Position numbers and translations under genes: made by a program
Shown: positions 1 through 8,054 of the stretch, one piece after another
Layout: the number at the start of each line of letters is the position of its first letter
How positions within the stretch are numbered: the stretch's first letter is position 1
NCBI GenBank assembly: GCA_902494245.1
Contig: CABUSR010000008.1
Span: forward strand, 1 to 58,616
From: an uncultured Collinsella sp.
GTDB lineage: Bacteria; Actinomycetota; Coriobacteriia; Coriobacteriales; Coriobacteriaceae
Direction: 5' to 3'
DNA length: 58,616 nucleotides
The notes under the pieces: model-generated
Database searches by the model: none
The model's input: only the letters and a program-made list of their open reading frames with translations
What the model was told of the DNA's origin: nothing

Positions 1-71
1 CCGAGCTCGAAGAGCCCTATGGCCGCCTTCCTGGCCTCGACATCATGCTTCACCCTCAAATCAACACGCAT
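1..71 (-). CDS. Transposase-like N-terminus (partial, runs off window)
   Basis: Only the first 23 or so codons are in the window. The ATG at 71 is preceded by a GGGAGG ribosome binding site eight bases upstream. The visible peptide begins MRVDLRVKHDVEARKAAIGL and continues FELG. That pattern (basic start, then R-K-A-A-x-x-L-F-E-L-G) resembles the first helix of the helix-turn-helix domain at the start of IS3-like OrfA transposases. This is a family resemblance only, because too little sequence is visible to assign an IS family. The hairpin just upstream, which covers the ribosome binding site, fits an insertion-sequence end. Confidence 0.5.
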   Translation of the reverse strand, partial: MRVDLRVKHDVEARKAAIGLFEL

Positions 72-79
72 AAAGAAAG

Positions 80-111
80 CCTCCCATTTCTCATGTCCAA
101 GAAATGGGAGG
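80..111. repeat. Perfect 12-bp inverted repeat over the transposase RBS
   Basis: CCTCCCATTTCT and AGAAATGGGAGG form a perfect 12-bp stem with an 8-base loop. In a minus-strand transcript the 3' arm contains the GGGAGG ribosome binding site of the partial transposase gene, so a transcript entering from outside would fold and hide that site. Insertion sequences such as IS10 and IS50 use this kind of protection; its use here is inferred. Confidence 0.6.
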
Positions 112-186
112 CAGTTCAAATTCGGACGGGCTTCTGTGCTCGATATAAGGTTTACGCGGCGGGGCTGTAAGGCCCGGCGGTGTAGC

Positions 187-2211
187 TTAGCGTCGACGCT
201 TCCAGATAATGCCGAGCATGATGACGATGATGCCGCCGATAAGGCACGCGCCAACTACTGCCAGCGTGCGGTCTCCCGTTGCGGCGAGCTTACCGGTCGT
301 CTTCTTGGTGATGACCTTCGTGGTCGTCGTGTCCGTCTTAGGCGAGGGCTTAGGCGTCGGGGCCGGTGTGGGCGTGGGGTCCACGGCAGCGGAGCCAAAG
401 CTGATGGTGCCCGCGAGCGAGGTCATCTTGCTCTCCCAGCTGTCCTGCCCGATCAGCGCCCTTAGCGCTGACTCGCAGGTACCCCACTCGGTGTGCTTGG
501 TGGCGTTTGCGAAGGTGGGGAAGTCGGTCGTGTTGGTGATGATGTAGTTGTTGGTGGCGACGGTATAGGTCTTGGCGGGGTCGAGCGTGCTGCCGTCTTT
601 GGTGAGTGTGGCGCTCACAATGCGCTTGCCTTCGGGCTGTGTCCAATCAATCGTCACGTTGATGCCGCCAAAGGAGAGAACGCTGCCAGAGTCATCGCGC
701 CACTTGTACTTGTCTTGCGCCTCCTGCTCGCTGTGACCGGCCGCCACATAAGCCTGCTGAAGCTCGTAGCTGTCGTTGCAATCGTCGCTGATTTGTAGCG
801 AGTGCTCGAGCGCTGCGAGGAAGTCCGCGCCGGTCATGGTCCAGGTCTCCACAGTGTTGCCGTAGGGCGAGATGGCGATGACGTTGCCGGCGGTCACGTT
901 GCCCGCCGCGATGCCGCCGCGGATGCCGCCAGCGTTTTCGATAGCGAAGTCCGCGCCCGTCAGGGCAAGATAGGAGCCGCAAATCACGTGGCCGATGGTC
1001 TGGGCCTTGGTGGTGTCGCCCTCCTTGCCGGGGCGGAAATCGGTGGTGCGCACCATTTCCCAACCATGCGTGCCTGCGGCGTCCTCGCCGTAGAAATAGT
1101 TGGTGGTGGATGTGCCGAGCACCTTGTTCGATTCGTTTTCAAAGTCCTCGTCGAGCGGCTTGATCTTGTTGCGGACGGCTTCAAGGCGGCTTTGGTAGTC
1201 GGAGCCCTTGTCGGGGTCTGTCAAAAGGTCGTTGACGTTCTTGGCGGTGTAGAGCTTCTCGTCGCTGCCGTCTGCAGGGACCGTGACCGTGTCATCGTCG
1301 GTCGTCTCGGTGCCATTCGTGTCGTATTTGTACGGAATGGAAAGCAGCCCCACCTCGGCAAAGGCGCTGCCTGCCTCGACAACGTGGATCGTCTTGCCGT
1401 CGGCTCCCGTCACCTTCTCGTTAAGGTTGATGTGCTCGTGGCCTGCGATAAGGGCATCGACGCCACGGAGCCGCGTGGCAAAGGTCTTTGCGTCGAGCGT
1501 GTGCGCGATACACACAACAACATCGCAGCCCTCCTTGCGCAGCTGCTCTGCCTCGGCATTGATGGCGTTCGCGGCACTCGAGAAGCTGGTGCCCGCGACC
1601 AGGTCCGCGCGCAGCGAGGAACCTAGCGACTCATCCATGGCTCCGACGACGCCGACCTTGATTTTGTAGTCGAATGTGGAGTGATCCTCGCTATCCTCCC
1701 AGGTGCGATCGAGCGTCTTCGTGATGCTCGAGCTCCATGCGCCGTTCGAGGACGTTGCATTCGCGCAGAGCATGGCGAAGGGCGTGCCGGTGGTGCTGTA
1801 GCCGGTCATGGTGCGGAGTTTGTCCGCGCCGTAGCTCCAGTCGTGGTTGCCTGGCGTGGTTGCGTCGTAGCCGTCGGCGTAGAAGGTGTCCATGAGCTCG
1901 GCGATGCTCTTGCCCTCGCTCATGGTGGCGAAGGACTGTCCGTGGAAGGTGTCGCCCGCATCGAGTAAAAGATCGGGGGCGCTGCTTTGGGCGCTATAGA
2001 GAACCGCCAGTCCGTCAAAGCCCACAGTGCCGGTGCCCTTGCTTGCGTTGTAGCTGTACTTGTAGCTGCCGTGGATATCGTTGGTGTGCATGACGGCCAC
2101 GGAGCCGTCAATAGCGGCGGGCAGGTTTCCCGCGAAAGCGAGGCTTGGGATGCCTGCGAGCGCGCCGGCAAACAACGCGGCGGCCAACGCAAAGCGGGGG
2201 AGTCTTTTCAT
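187..2211 (-). CDS. Secreted bifunctional 5'-nucleotidase / cyclic phosphodiesterase, cell-wall anchored
   Basis: Predicted to remove phosphate from extracellular nucleotides. Residues 1-27 form a signal peptide ending AFA. The calcineurin-like metallophosphatase domain shows HTNDIHG (42-48), GDTFHG (86-91), GNHDWSYG (121-128), IAHT and AGHEH. The C-terminal 5'-nucleotidase substrate domain contains NAGGIRGG and SPYGNTVETW. A Pro/Thr-rich linker leads to LAATG (642-646), a hydrophobic span and a KRRR tail. That is a sortase sorting signal of the LAXTG type recognised by class E sortases of actinobacteria. The start at 2211 has AAGGAAA upstream. The length of 674 residues fits UshA/YfkN-type secreted enzymes. 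No sortase gene is in the window. Confidence 0.9.
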   Translation of the reverse strand: MKRLPRFALAAALFAGALAGIPSLAFAGNLPAAIDGSVAVMHTNDIHGSYKYSYNASKGTGTVGFDGLAVLYSAQSSAPDLLLDAGDTFHGQSFATMSEGKSIAELMDTFYADGYDATTPGNHDWSYGADKLRTMTGYSTTGTPFAMLCANATSSNGAWSSSITKTLDRTWEDSEDHSTFDYKIKVGVVGAMDESLGSSLRADLVAGTSFSSAANAINAEAEQLRKEGCDVVVCIAHTLDAKTFATRLRGVDALIAGHEHINLNEKVTGADGKTIHVVEAGSAFAEVGLLSIPYKYDTNGTETTDDDTVTVPADGSDEKLYTAKNVNDLLTDPDKGSDYQSRLEAVRNKIKPLDEDFENESNKVLGTSTTNYFYGEDAAGTHGWEMVRTTDFRPGKEGDTTKAQTIGHVICGSYLALTGADFAIENAGGIRGGIAAGNVTAGNVIAISPYGNTVETWTMTGADFLAALEHSLQISDDCNDSYELQQAYVAAGHSEQEAQDKYKWRDDSGSVLSFGGINVTIDWTQPEGKRIVSATLTKDGSTLDPAKTYTVATNNYIITNTTDFPTFANATKHTEWGTCESALRALIGQDSWESKMTSLAGTISFGSAAVDPTPTPAPTPKPSPKTDTTTTKVITKKTTGKLAATGDRTLAVVGACLIGGIIVIMLGIIWKRRR

Positions 2212-2275
2212 GGCAGTTTCCTTAGTCCTTAGCCAGAATGTCTGGTTGAATATCGGATTATCGACATAATATGCG

Positions 2276-2315
2276 AAAACCGCCGCAAGGGCCTCTGTCC
2301 CTTTGCGGCGGTTTT
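2276..2315 (-). terminator. Terminator of the ABC operon, constant-loop hairpin (copy T1)
   Basis: AAAACCGCCGCAAGG pairs with CTTTGCGGCGGTTTT around a loop containing CTGTCCC. Read on the minus strand it follows the ABC operon and ends in TTTT. It is built like the hairpins at 2331, 30937 and 57076, with different stems around a shared loop. Confidence 0.75.
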
Positions 2316-2330
2316 GGCGTTTGCGCAGAT

Positions 2331-2372
2331 AAAACCTACTAAAATAAACCTGTCCCTTTTTGGCAGGTTTTA
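2331..2372. repeat. Constant-loop hairpin (copy T2)
   Basis: AAAACCTACTAAAA and TTTTTGGCAGGTTTT form an imperfect stem around TAAACCTGTCCC. It overlaps the stop codon of the ABC ATPase gene. A near-identical loop with slightly different stem bases occurs at 30937 and, inverted, at 29145. Confidence 0.7.
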
Positions 2373-3164
2373 GCTTAGCAGCATGCGGTCGTTGGCGAGC
2401 TCGCCGCCCGAGACCTCCTCGAACTTCTGCAGCAGGTCGGCCACGGTGAGCGACTTCTTCTCGTCGCCGGCCACGTCGTAGATCACATGGCCCTCGTGCA
2501 TCATGATCAGACGGTTGCCCAGACGGATGGCGTCGTTCATGTTGTGCGTGACCATGAGCGTGGTCAGGTGGTTCTCGTCGACGATCTCCTCGGTCAGGTT
2601 AAGCACCTTAGAGGCCGTCTTGGGGTCGAGGGCCGCGGTGTGCTCGTCGAGCAGCAGCAGGCGCGGCCTGGTGAGCGTGGCCATCAGCAGGGTGAGTGCC
2701 TGGCGCTGGCCACCCGAGAGCAGGCCGACCTTGGCGTTGAGACGCGTGTCCAGACCAAGGTCCAGGCGCTTGAGCAGCTCGACGTACTCATCTTTCTCGG
2801 CCTTGGTGACGCCCCACGAAAGGCCGCGACGCTGGCCGCGACGCTTGGCGAGGGCCAGGTTCTCGGCGATCTGCATGTCGGCAGCGGTACCGCGCATGGG
2901 GTCCTGAAACACGCGGCCCAGGTACTTGGCGCGCTGCGACTCGCTCAGGCGCGAGATGTCGGTGCCGTCGAGCTCAATAACGCCCGAATCGAGCGGGTAC
3001 ACGCCGGCGATCATGTTGAGCAGCGTGGACTTGCCGGCGCCGTTGCCGCCGATCACGGTTACAAAGTCGCCGTCATTTAGGGTAAGGTCGACGCCGGTGA
3101 GCGCGCGCTTCTCGGTGACGGTGCCCTTGTTAAAGGTCTTCTTGACGTGCGAGAGCTTAAGCAT
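2370..3164 (-). CDS. ABC transporter ATP-binding protein
   Basis: Energises the importer encoded with the upstream permease and lipoprotein. From the chosen ATG the Walker A motif GGNGAGKST is at 39-47, the signature LSGGQ at 149-153 and Walker B LLLLDE at 169-174, followed by the switch histidine in MVTHN. At 264 residues it is a typical single ATPase of the COG1101 type found with this permease class. The reading frame is open further upstream, but ATG 3164 has AAGGGGG at good spacing, while the alternative ATG at 3173 lies almost on that ribosome binding site. The start overlaps the end of the permease gene, suggesting translational coupling. Confidence 0.93.
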   Translation of the reverse strand: MLKLSHVKKTFNKGTVTEKRALTGVDLTLNDGDFVTVIGGNGAGKSTLLNMIAGVYPLDSGVIELDGTDISRLSESQRAKYLGRVFQDPMRGTAADMQIAENLALAKRRGQRRGLSWGVTKAEKDEYVELLKRLDLGLDTRLNAKVGLLSGGQRQALTLLMATLTRPRLLLLDEHTAALDPKTASKVLNLTEEIVDENHLTTLMVTHNMNDAIRLGNRLIMMHEGHVIYDVAGDEKKSLTVADLLQKFEEVSGGELANDRMLLS

Positions 3165-4080
3165 CTGCCTCATCCCCCTTCGTGTAGGAGCTGCGGAGCT
3201 TATAGCGCTCCCAAACCACGGGCACGCACAGGGCCACAGCAACGATCACGGCGGAGAGCAGCTTCATGTCGTTGGCGTCCATGCCCAACTGCAGCACGAT
3301 GGCGCGGATAAGGAAGTACACCACGGAGCCAAAGACGGCAGAGGCCAGGCGGACGCTAAACTGCGTGAGGCCGCCGGTCAGCAGACGGCCGAGCACCTCA
3401 CCGATAACAATGGCGGCAAGACCGATAACGATGGCACCGGTGCCCATGCCAATGTCGGCGTACTTCTGGCTCTGGCAGATGAGTGCGCCCGAAAGGCCGA
3501 TAAGGGCGTTGGAGAGCACGAGGGCGATCATCTTGGTGGAGTTGGTGTTGACGCCCAGGGCGCGGATCATGTACTCGTTGTTGCCGGTGGCGCGCAGTGC
3601 TGAGCCAATCTCGGTGCCAAAGAACCAATACAGGATGGCAACGATAGCCACGGCGAGCAAGATGCCCAGGATGATGGCGACGGTGGACTGCGGCAGGCCG
3701 GTCATGTTGCTGACGGCCGAGAACACGGTGCCTTTGGCAAGGATGGGCGTATTGGATTTGCCCATGATGCGCAGGTTGATGGACCACAGACTGATCTGCG
3801 TCAGGATTCCGGCGAGGATCGCGGGAATCTCAAAGACAGTGGTCAAAATGCCCGTGACGGCGCCCGCGATGGCACCGGCACACATGCCGGCCAGCACGGC
3901 GAACAGCGGGTCGACGTTGTTATTGACGATGAGCACGGCGCAGACGCAGCCGCCGAGGGCAAAGCTGCCGTCGCAGGTCATATCGGGAATGTCGAGCAGG
4001 CGGAACGTGATAAACACGCCAAGCACCATAATGCCCCAGAGGACGCCCTGCGAAACGGCGCCCTGCAATGCAATAAGCAT
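3157..4080 (-). CDS. ABC transporter permease (tryptophan/tyrosine-type importer family)
   Basis: Integral membrane subunit of the importer, 307 residues with about eight or nine hydrophobic segments and a short basic tail. The sequence around RLLDIPDMTCDGSF and the MIRALGVNTN loop resembles COG4120 permeases, which pair with COG2984 binding proteins and COG1101 ATPases (TrpXYZ-like systems). The start has AGGAGG eight bases upstream. Its 3' end overlaps the ATPase start, so the two are co-translated. A hairpin lies between this gene and the binding-protein gene. The substrate cannot be read from the sequence; aromatic amino acids are the precedent. Confidence 0.9.
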   Translation of the reverse strand: MLIALQGAVSQGVLWGIMVLGVFITFRLLDIPDMTCDGSFALGGCVCAVLIVNNNVDPLFAVLAGMCAGAIAGAVTGILTTVFEIPAILAGILTQISLWSINLRIMGKSNTPILAKGTVFSAVSNMTGLPQSTVAIILGILLAVAIVAILYWFFGTEIGSALRATGNNEYMIRALGVNTNSTKMIALVLSNALIGLSGALICQSQKYADIGMGTGAIVIGLAAIVIGEVLGRLLTGGLTQFSVRLASAVFGSVVYFLIRAIVLQLGMDANDMKLLSAVIVAVALCVPVVWERYKLRSSYTKGDEADA

Positions 4081-4184
4081 GCTTCATACCTCCTAGGATA
4101 GGGTGGACACGTGAGTCACCATGATAGCGGTAACAATGCATAAAAGAGCTGCGGCCGGATGTTTTGTCTCATCCGTAACAAGCA

Positions 4185-4213
4185 GGGCGAACGCCGGTCT
4201 TTGGCGTTCGCCC
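4185..4213. other. Intergenic hairpin between binding-protein and permease genes
   Basis: GGGCGAACGCC and GGCGTTCGCCC form a perfect 11-bp stem with a 7-base loop. No U-tract follows on the minus strand. It is probably an RNA-stabilising or partial-attenuation element that raises the ratio of binding protein to membrane subunits, as is common in importer operons. Confidence 0.6.
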
Positions 4214-4284
4214 CTGTGGCTCAGATATTGAATAACACGGCAACGGCGCAAGTGCGTGCCCTAGCTGCGTTACCGCACATGGTG

Positions 4285-5265
4285 CTACTCGTCCAGAGCG
4301 GAAAGGTCGATGCCTAGAGCCTCGGCCATCTCGTCGTTCTTGACGACGACCAGGTCCTTGCTCGAGAGGTGCTTGATCGGCATATCTTCGGGCTTGGCCT
4401 CGCCCTTCAGAATCTTAACTGCCATCTCGCCCGCGGCGTAGCCCAGATCCTCGTAGTTGATGGAGAGGGTGAACAGGCCGCCGGCCATGCACATGCCCTC
4501 CTCGCCGGTCACGAAGGGGAGCTTATTCTCCTTGCAGATCTGACCGACCTGCGAAGCACCCGCGGCGATGGTGTTGTCGGTGGGGGAGTACAGCGCGTCG
4601 ACCTTGCCCACGGCAGACTCGACGACGGACTGAATCTCGTTGGAGCTCGAGACGGTGAAGTCAGTGTACTCGAGGCCCAGCTTGTCGAGCTCCTTCTTGG
4701 CGGCCTTGATCTGGACGTCGGAGTTGGACTCGGCGGTGCAGTAGAGCAGGCCGACCTTTTTAACGTCGGGCAGGACCTTCTGCATCATCTCGAGCTGCTC
4801 GGCGACCGGGGTGAGGTCGGAAGCGCCCGTGACGTTGGTGCCGGGCTTGTCGTTGTCCTGGACCAGGCCGGAGGCGGCGTAGTCGGTGATGGCGCAGCCC
4901 ACGATGGGGATATCGGCCGTGGCGCCGGCGGCAGCCTGCGCGGCGGGCGTGGCGATGGCATAAATCAGGTTGACGTTGTCGCCCACAAACTTGTCGGCAA
5001 TGGACTTACACGTGGACTGGTCGTTCTGGGCGTTCTTCTGGTCGATCTTGACCTTAAGGCCGCTCTTCTTGATGGCCTTGACAAAGCCGTCGTTGGCGGC
5101 GTCGAGTGCGGAGTGCTCGGTGAGCTGCAGAACGCCGACGGTGTAGTCGGAACCGGCGGCAGCAGAGCCGGAACCAGAGTTGCCGCCGCATCCGGCGAGC
5201 GGAGCGAGCGCGAGCAGGCCAGCAGATACCAGAAGGCTCCTGCGGCTGATGGTGATGTCCTTCAT
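4285..5265 (-). CDS. ABC transporter substrate-binding lipoprotein
   Basis: First gene of the importer operon, 326 residues. The N-terminus has a twin-arginine-like SRRSLL segment (7-12) and a lipobox LAGC with Cys26 as the lipidated residue, followed by a Gly/Ser linker. The rest matches periplasmic-binding-like COG2984 proteins (for example LTPVAEQLEMMQKVLPDVKK and the ITDYAASGLV region), which bind tryptophan, tyrosine or related ligands. The ATG at 5265 has GGGGG seven bases upstream, and the frame extends further 5' without a ribosome binding site. It is translated from a leader with a recognisable promoter. Confidence 0.92.
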   Translation of the reverse strand: MKDITISRRSLLVSAGLLALAPLAGCGGNSGSGSAAAGSDYTVGVLQLTEHSALDAANDGFVKAIKKSGLKVKIDQKNAQNDQSTCKSIADKFVGDNVNLIYAIATPAAQAAAGATADIPIVGCAITDYAASGLVQDNDKPGTNVTGASDLTPVAEQLEMMQKVLPDVKKVGLLYCTAESNSDVQIKAAKKELDKLGLEYTDFTVSSSNEIQSVVESAVGKVDALYSPTDNTIAAGASQVGQICKENKLPFVTGEEGMCMAGGLFTLSINYEDLGYAAGEMAVKILKGEAKPEDMPIKHLSSKDLVVVKNDEMAEALGIDLSALDE

Positions 5266-5327
5266 ATCGTTACCCCCAGTATAGAAATGGCTGGAAACAC
5301 TGCACTCAAACAAAGTGCAAGTGGAAC

Positions 5328-5356
5328 TATAGTAGCGCGGATGTCCATTTTTACAA
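5328..5356 (-). promoter_or_regulatory. Promoter of the ABC importer operon
   Basis: On the minus strand, -35 TTGTAA and -10 TACTAT are separated by 17 bases. A small hairpin TGCAC/GTGCA lies in the leader between the promoter and the lipoprotein start. Confidence 0.6.
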
Positions 5357-5425
5357 TAACTTGGCGGGTTTTTTAATACAGAATCGGATGGGCGGTACGG
5401 GTAGTCGAATGGGCGGCGGAGGGTC

Positions 5426-6211
5426 TTATGCAGCGGAGGCGTCCTCCTCCTCGTCCAGGGCGGCGAAAAGCTTCTTGCCGTCGAGGAGACGTGTGGTGAC
5501 GTTTCTCATGCGGCCAATCTCTACGGTACGCAGCGTGTCATCGGCGCCTCGGGCGTCATAGACCGTTCCCAGCAAATACGAGATGCCATCGCGCTGCCTG
5601 ATGGCAAAGGGGCGGAGTGTCATCCGTGCTACTTCGGTTTCGCCACGTGCCGTGACGCTCGAAATATCAAAACTCACCGTGGTTCCGTGGTCGATGGCCT
5701 GCTCGACGAGCTCGCACGTGTCGATGCGCTTGATGGGCGTGCGTGTTGCCTTGGTAGCCTTGCTGCCTGCGCTTGGAGCGGGTTCGGGTGTATCGAGGTA
5801 GCCGCGAACGTCGGCGCTCGCCATGGCAACTAAGTGCTGCGCCATGCTCTTGCGGATAGCGATAGGCGTGGAGCGGTTGCGCATGACCATACCGTGGAGC
5901 CGGATGATCTCTTCATCGGTGAGCGGACGGGTAAGAAGTTTGTAGCCCACGCCGCGTTTGTACTCAATTTCGTATCCGGCATGGCGAAGCGCGGAGATGG
6001 CGGTGTAGATGCTGCGCCGCGCCGCCGAGATGGGCATGCGGGCGGGGTCGTCGGGATGGGCGAGGCGCCGGATCAACTCATCGGAAAGCATGGCCTTGTC
6101 TTCGCCGGTGTTTTCGCTCAAGAGCTGCAGGATACGAACGGCGCGATAGGCTGCCATCGAGGCGGCGCCTCTCGTCGTGGTGTCGTAGGTTTCAACAGCG
6201 GCTTCGGTCAT
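5426..6211 (-). CDS. WYL-domain transcriptional regulator
   Basis: 261 residues. An N-terminal winged-helix segment (about residues 15-95, including AARRSIYTAISALRHAGYEIEY and GVGYKLL) is followed by a WYL-type ligand-sensing domain (FDISSVTARGETEVARMTLRPFAI and DGISYLLGTVYDARG). Such proteins bind a nucleotide or other effector and repress or activate nearby genes. The ATG at 6211 sits ten bases after AAAGGA; a GTG three codons upstream is too close to that site. It is transcribed away from asnS, and an inverted repeat lies upstream. The target is unknown. Confidence 0.85.
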   Translation of the reverse strand: MTEAAVETYDTTTRGAASMAAYRAVRILQLLSENTGEDKAMLSDELIRRLAHPDDPARMPISAARRSIYTAISALRHAGYEIEYKRGVGYKLLTRPLTDEEIIRLHGMVMRNRSTPIAIRKSMAQHLVAMASADVRGYLDTPEPAPSAGSKATKATRTPIKRIDTCELVEQAIDHGTTVSFDISSVTARGETEVARMTLRPFAIRQRDGISYLLGTVYDARGADDTLRTVEIGRMRNVTTRLLDGKKLFAALDEEEDASAA

Positions 6212-6328
6212 CGTGCCCACGTCCTTTCCGTTTTGGGTGGCGACGGTATGGAGCCTAGGACGTGGGGCTTTCCCAGGGGCGCAGAGCGCTCTGGGCGGTC
6301 GGTAGTCGTCGGCAAACGGCGGGTTGAG

Positions 6329-6391
6329 TTTTCAACAGCCCTGCTCAACTGACCAAAACCTTGCCAAAAGCTTGACGGATGCTGTTGAAAA
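6329..6391. promoter_or_regulatory. 11-bp inverted repeat upstream of the WYL regulator
   Basis: TTTTCAACAGC (6329-6339) and GCTGTTGAAAA (6381-6391) are perfect inverse copies 41 bases apart. They lie between the asnS terminator and the regulator start, so they could be operator half-sites for the regulator or part of a larger hairpin. Confidence 0.4.
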
Positions 6392-6423
6392 AAGCGTCTC
6401 TCGACTGATGTCGAGAGACGCTT
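6388..6423 (-). terminator. asnS terminator
   Basis: AAGCGTCTCTCGAC and GTCGAGAGACGCTT form a perfect 14-bp stem with a 4-base loop, followed on the minus strand by six T. Confidence 0.9.
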
Positions 6424-6469
6424 ATGCGATGAGCATTGGCGTGTGGCGACGCGAGCTAGCGTCCGACGA

Positions 6470-7873
6470 TTAGAAGTCGGCGTTGCCCACGGTGCGCGGG
6501 TGCGGCAGGACGTCGCGGATGTTGCCCACGCCGGTCAGATACATGACCAAGCGCTCGAAGCCCAGACCGTAGCCGGCGTGCTTGCAGGAACCGTAGCGGC
6601 GCAGGTCAAGGTAGTACTTGTACTGCTCGGGATTCATGCCCAGGTCCTTGATGCGGGCCTCGAGCAGATCCAGACGCTCCTCGCGCTGGGAGCCGCCGAT
6701 AATCTCGCCGATACCGGGCACCAGGCAGTCGGCGGCGGCGACGGTCTTGCCGTCCTCGTTCATGCGCATGTAGAACGCCTTGATCTCGGCCGGGTAGTCG
6801 GTCACAAAAGTCGGTCGCTTAAAGTGCTCCTCGGTCAGGAAGCGCTCGTGCTCGGTCTGCAGGTCGATGCCCCAGCTCACGGGGTAATCAAACTGGTGGC
6901 CAGCAGCGACTGCCTGCTCCAGGATCTCGACGGCCTCGGTGTAGGTAACGCGGGCAAAGTCGGAGTTGGCGACATGGTCCAGGCGCTCGAGCAGACCCTT
7001 GTCCACAAACTTGTTGAGCATATTGAGCTCGTCGGGGCAGGTTGCCATAACGTCCTTGAGGACGTACTTGAGCATGGCCTCGGCGTTATCCATGTAGTCG
7101 TTCAGGTCGGCAAAGGCCATCTCGGGCTCGATCATCCAAAACTCGGCGGCGTGGCGCGTGGTGTTGGAGTTCTCGGCACGGAAGGTGGGGCCAAAGGTGT
7201 ACACGTCACCAAAGGCCATGGCAAAGTTCTCGGCATTGAGCTGGCCGGACACGGTGAGGCTTGCATGCTTGCCAAAGAAGTCCTGGCTCCAGTCGACCTC
7301 GCCGGACTCGGTGAGGGGCGGATTTTTGGGGTCGAGCGTGGTCACGCGGAACATCTCGCCGGCGCCCTCGCAGTCACTCGTGGTGATGATGGGGGTGTTG
7401 ACGTAGACAAAGCCCTGCTCCTGGAAGAAGCGGTGAATGGCGGCAGCCGCGACAGAGCGGATGCGGAACACGGCGCGGAACAGGTTGGTGCGCGGGCGCA
7501 GGTGCTGCTGGGTGCGCAGGAACTCGACGGTTGCGCGCTTCTTCTGCAGCGGGTAATCCGGGGCGCTCGTGCCCTCGACCTCGATGGAGGTGGCAGAAAG
7601 CTCGAAAGGCTGGGGCGCATCGGGGGTCAGCTTGACGGTGCCGGTGCAAATGAGTGCGGCCGAGACGTTTTGATGGGCGATCTCGTCGTAGTTGTCGAGT
7701 GCCTCGCGGTTCATGACGACCTGCAGGTCGCGGAAGCAGCTGCCGTCGTTGAGCGTAACAAAGCCAAAGTTCTTCATGTCGCGGACGGACTTGACCCAGC
7801 CGGCGACGGTGACGGTCTGGCCGCCGAGCGACTCGGCATCGGCATAGAGCTGCGCGATTTTGGTGCGGTTCAC
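6470..7873 (-). CDS. asnS: Asparagine--tRNA ligase
   Basis: Charges tRNA-Asn in the cytoplasm. At 467 residues it matches the usual class IIb length. The N-terminal OB-fold anticodon domain shows VTVAGWVKSVRDMKNFGF. Motif 2 is FRAENSNTTRHAAEF, with the IEPEM segment next to it, and motif 3 is GLGFERLVMYLTGVGNIRD near the C-terminus. The start is GTG at 7873, giving VNRTKIAQL, six bases after GGGAGG; the in-frame extension upstream lacks a ribosome binding site. It is a monocistronic unit closed by a strong terminator. Confidence 0.96.
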   Translation of the reverse strand: MNRTKIAQLYADAESLGGQTVTVAGWVKSVRDMKNFGFVTLNDGSCFRDLQVVMNREALDNYDEIAHQNVSAALICTGTVKLTPDAPQPFELSATSIEVEGTSAPDYPLQKKRATVEFLRTQQHLRPRTNLFRAVFRIRSVAAAAIHRFFQEQGFVYVNTPIITTSDCEGAGEMFRVTTLDPKNPPLTESGEVDWSQDFFGKHASLTVSGQLNAENFAMAFGDVYTFGPTFRAENSNTTRHAAEFWMIEPEMAFADLNDYMDNAEAMLKYVLKDVMATCPDELNMLNKFVDKGLLERLDHVANSDFARVTYTEAVEILEQAVAAGHQFDYPVSWGIDLQTEHERFLTEEHFKRPTFVTDYPAEIKAFYMRMNEDGKTVAAADCLVPGIGEIIGGSQREERLDLLEARIKDLGMNPEQYKYYLDLRRYGSCKHAGYGLGFERLVMYLTGVGNIRDVLPHPRTVGNADF

Positions 7874-7983
7874 GTATCCTCCCATAACGGTTGAATGATA
7901 GTTATCCATACAGTTCGATATTCTAGCAGCTCGGCTCATTTGAGCTATACAGATAAAGCATTGGCGGGATGGTTTTTCAAACG

Positions 7984-8016
7984 AAAAGCGCCCGCGGCCA
8001 AATGGTCGCGGGCGCT
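7984..8016 (-). terminator. Terminator of the EIIA gene
   Basis: GCGCCCGCGGCC pairs with GGTCGCGGGCGC, followed on the minus strand by TTTT. It separates the EIIA gene from asnS. Confidence 0.85.
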
Positions 8017-8054
8017 TGACGAGGTGCCTTTTGGCTGTGTGGCGTGGGGCCTGG

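Noticed and set aside
4185..4213. Full terminator between the binding-protein and permease genes
   Set aside because: The stem is perfect but no U-tract follows on the minus strand, and the downstream genes need the same promoter.
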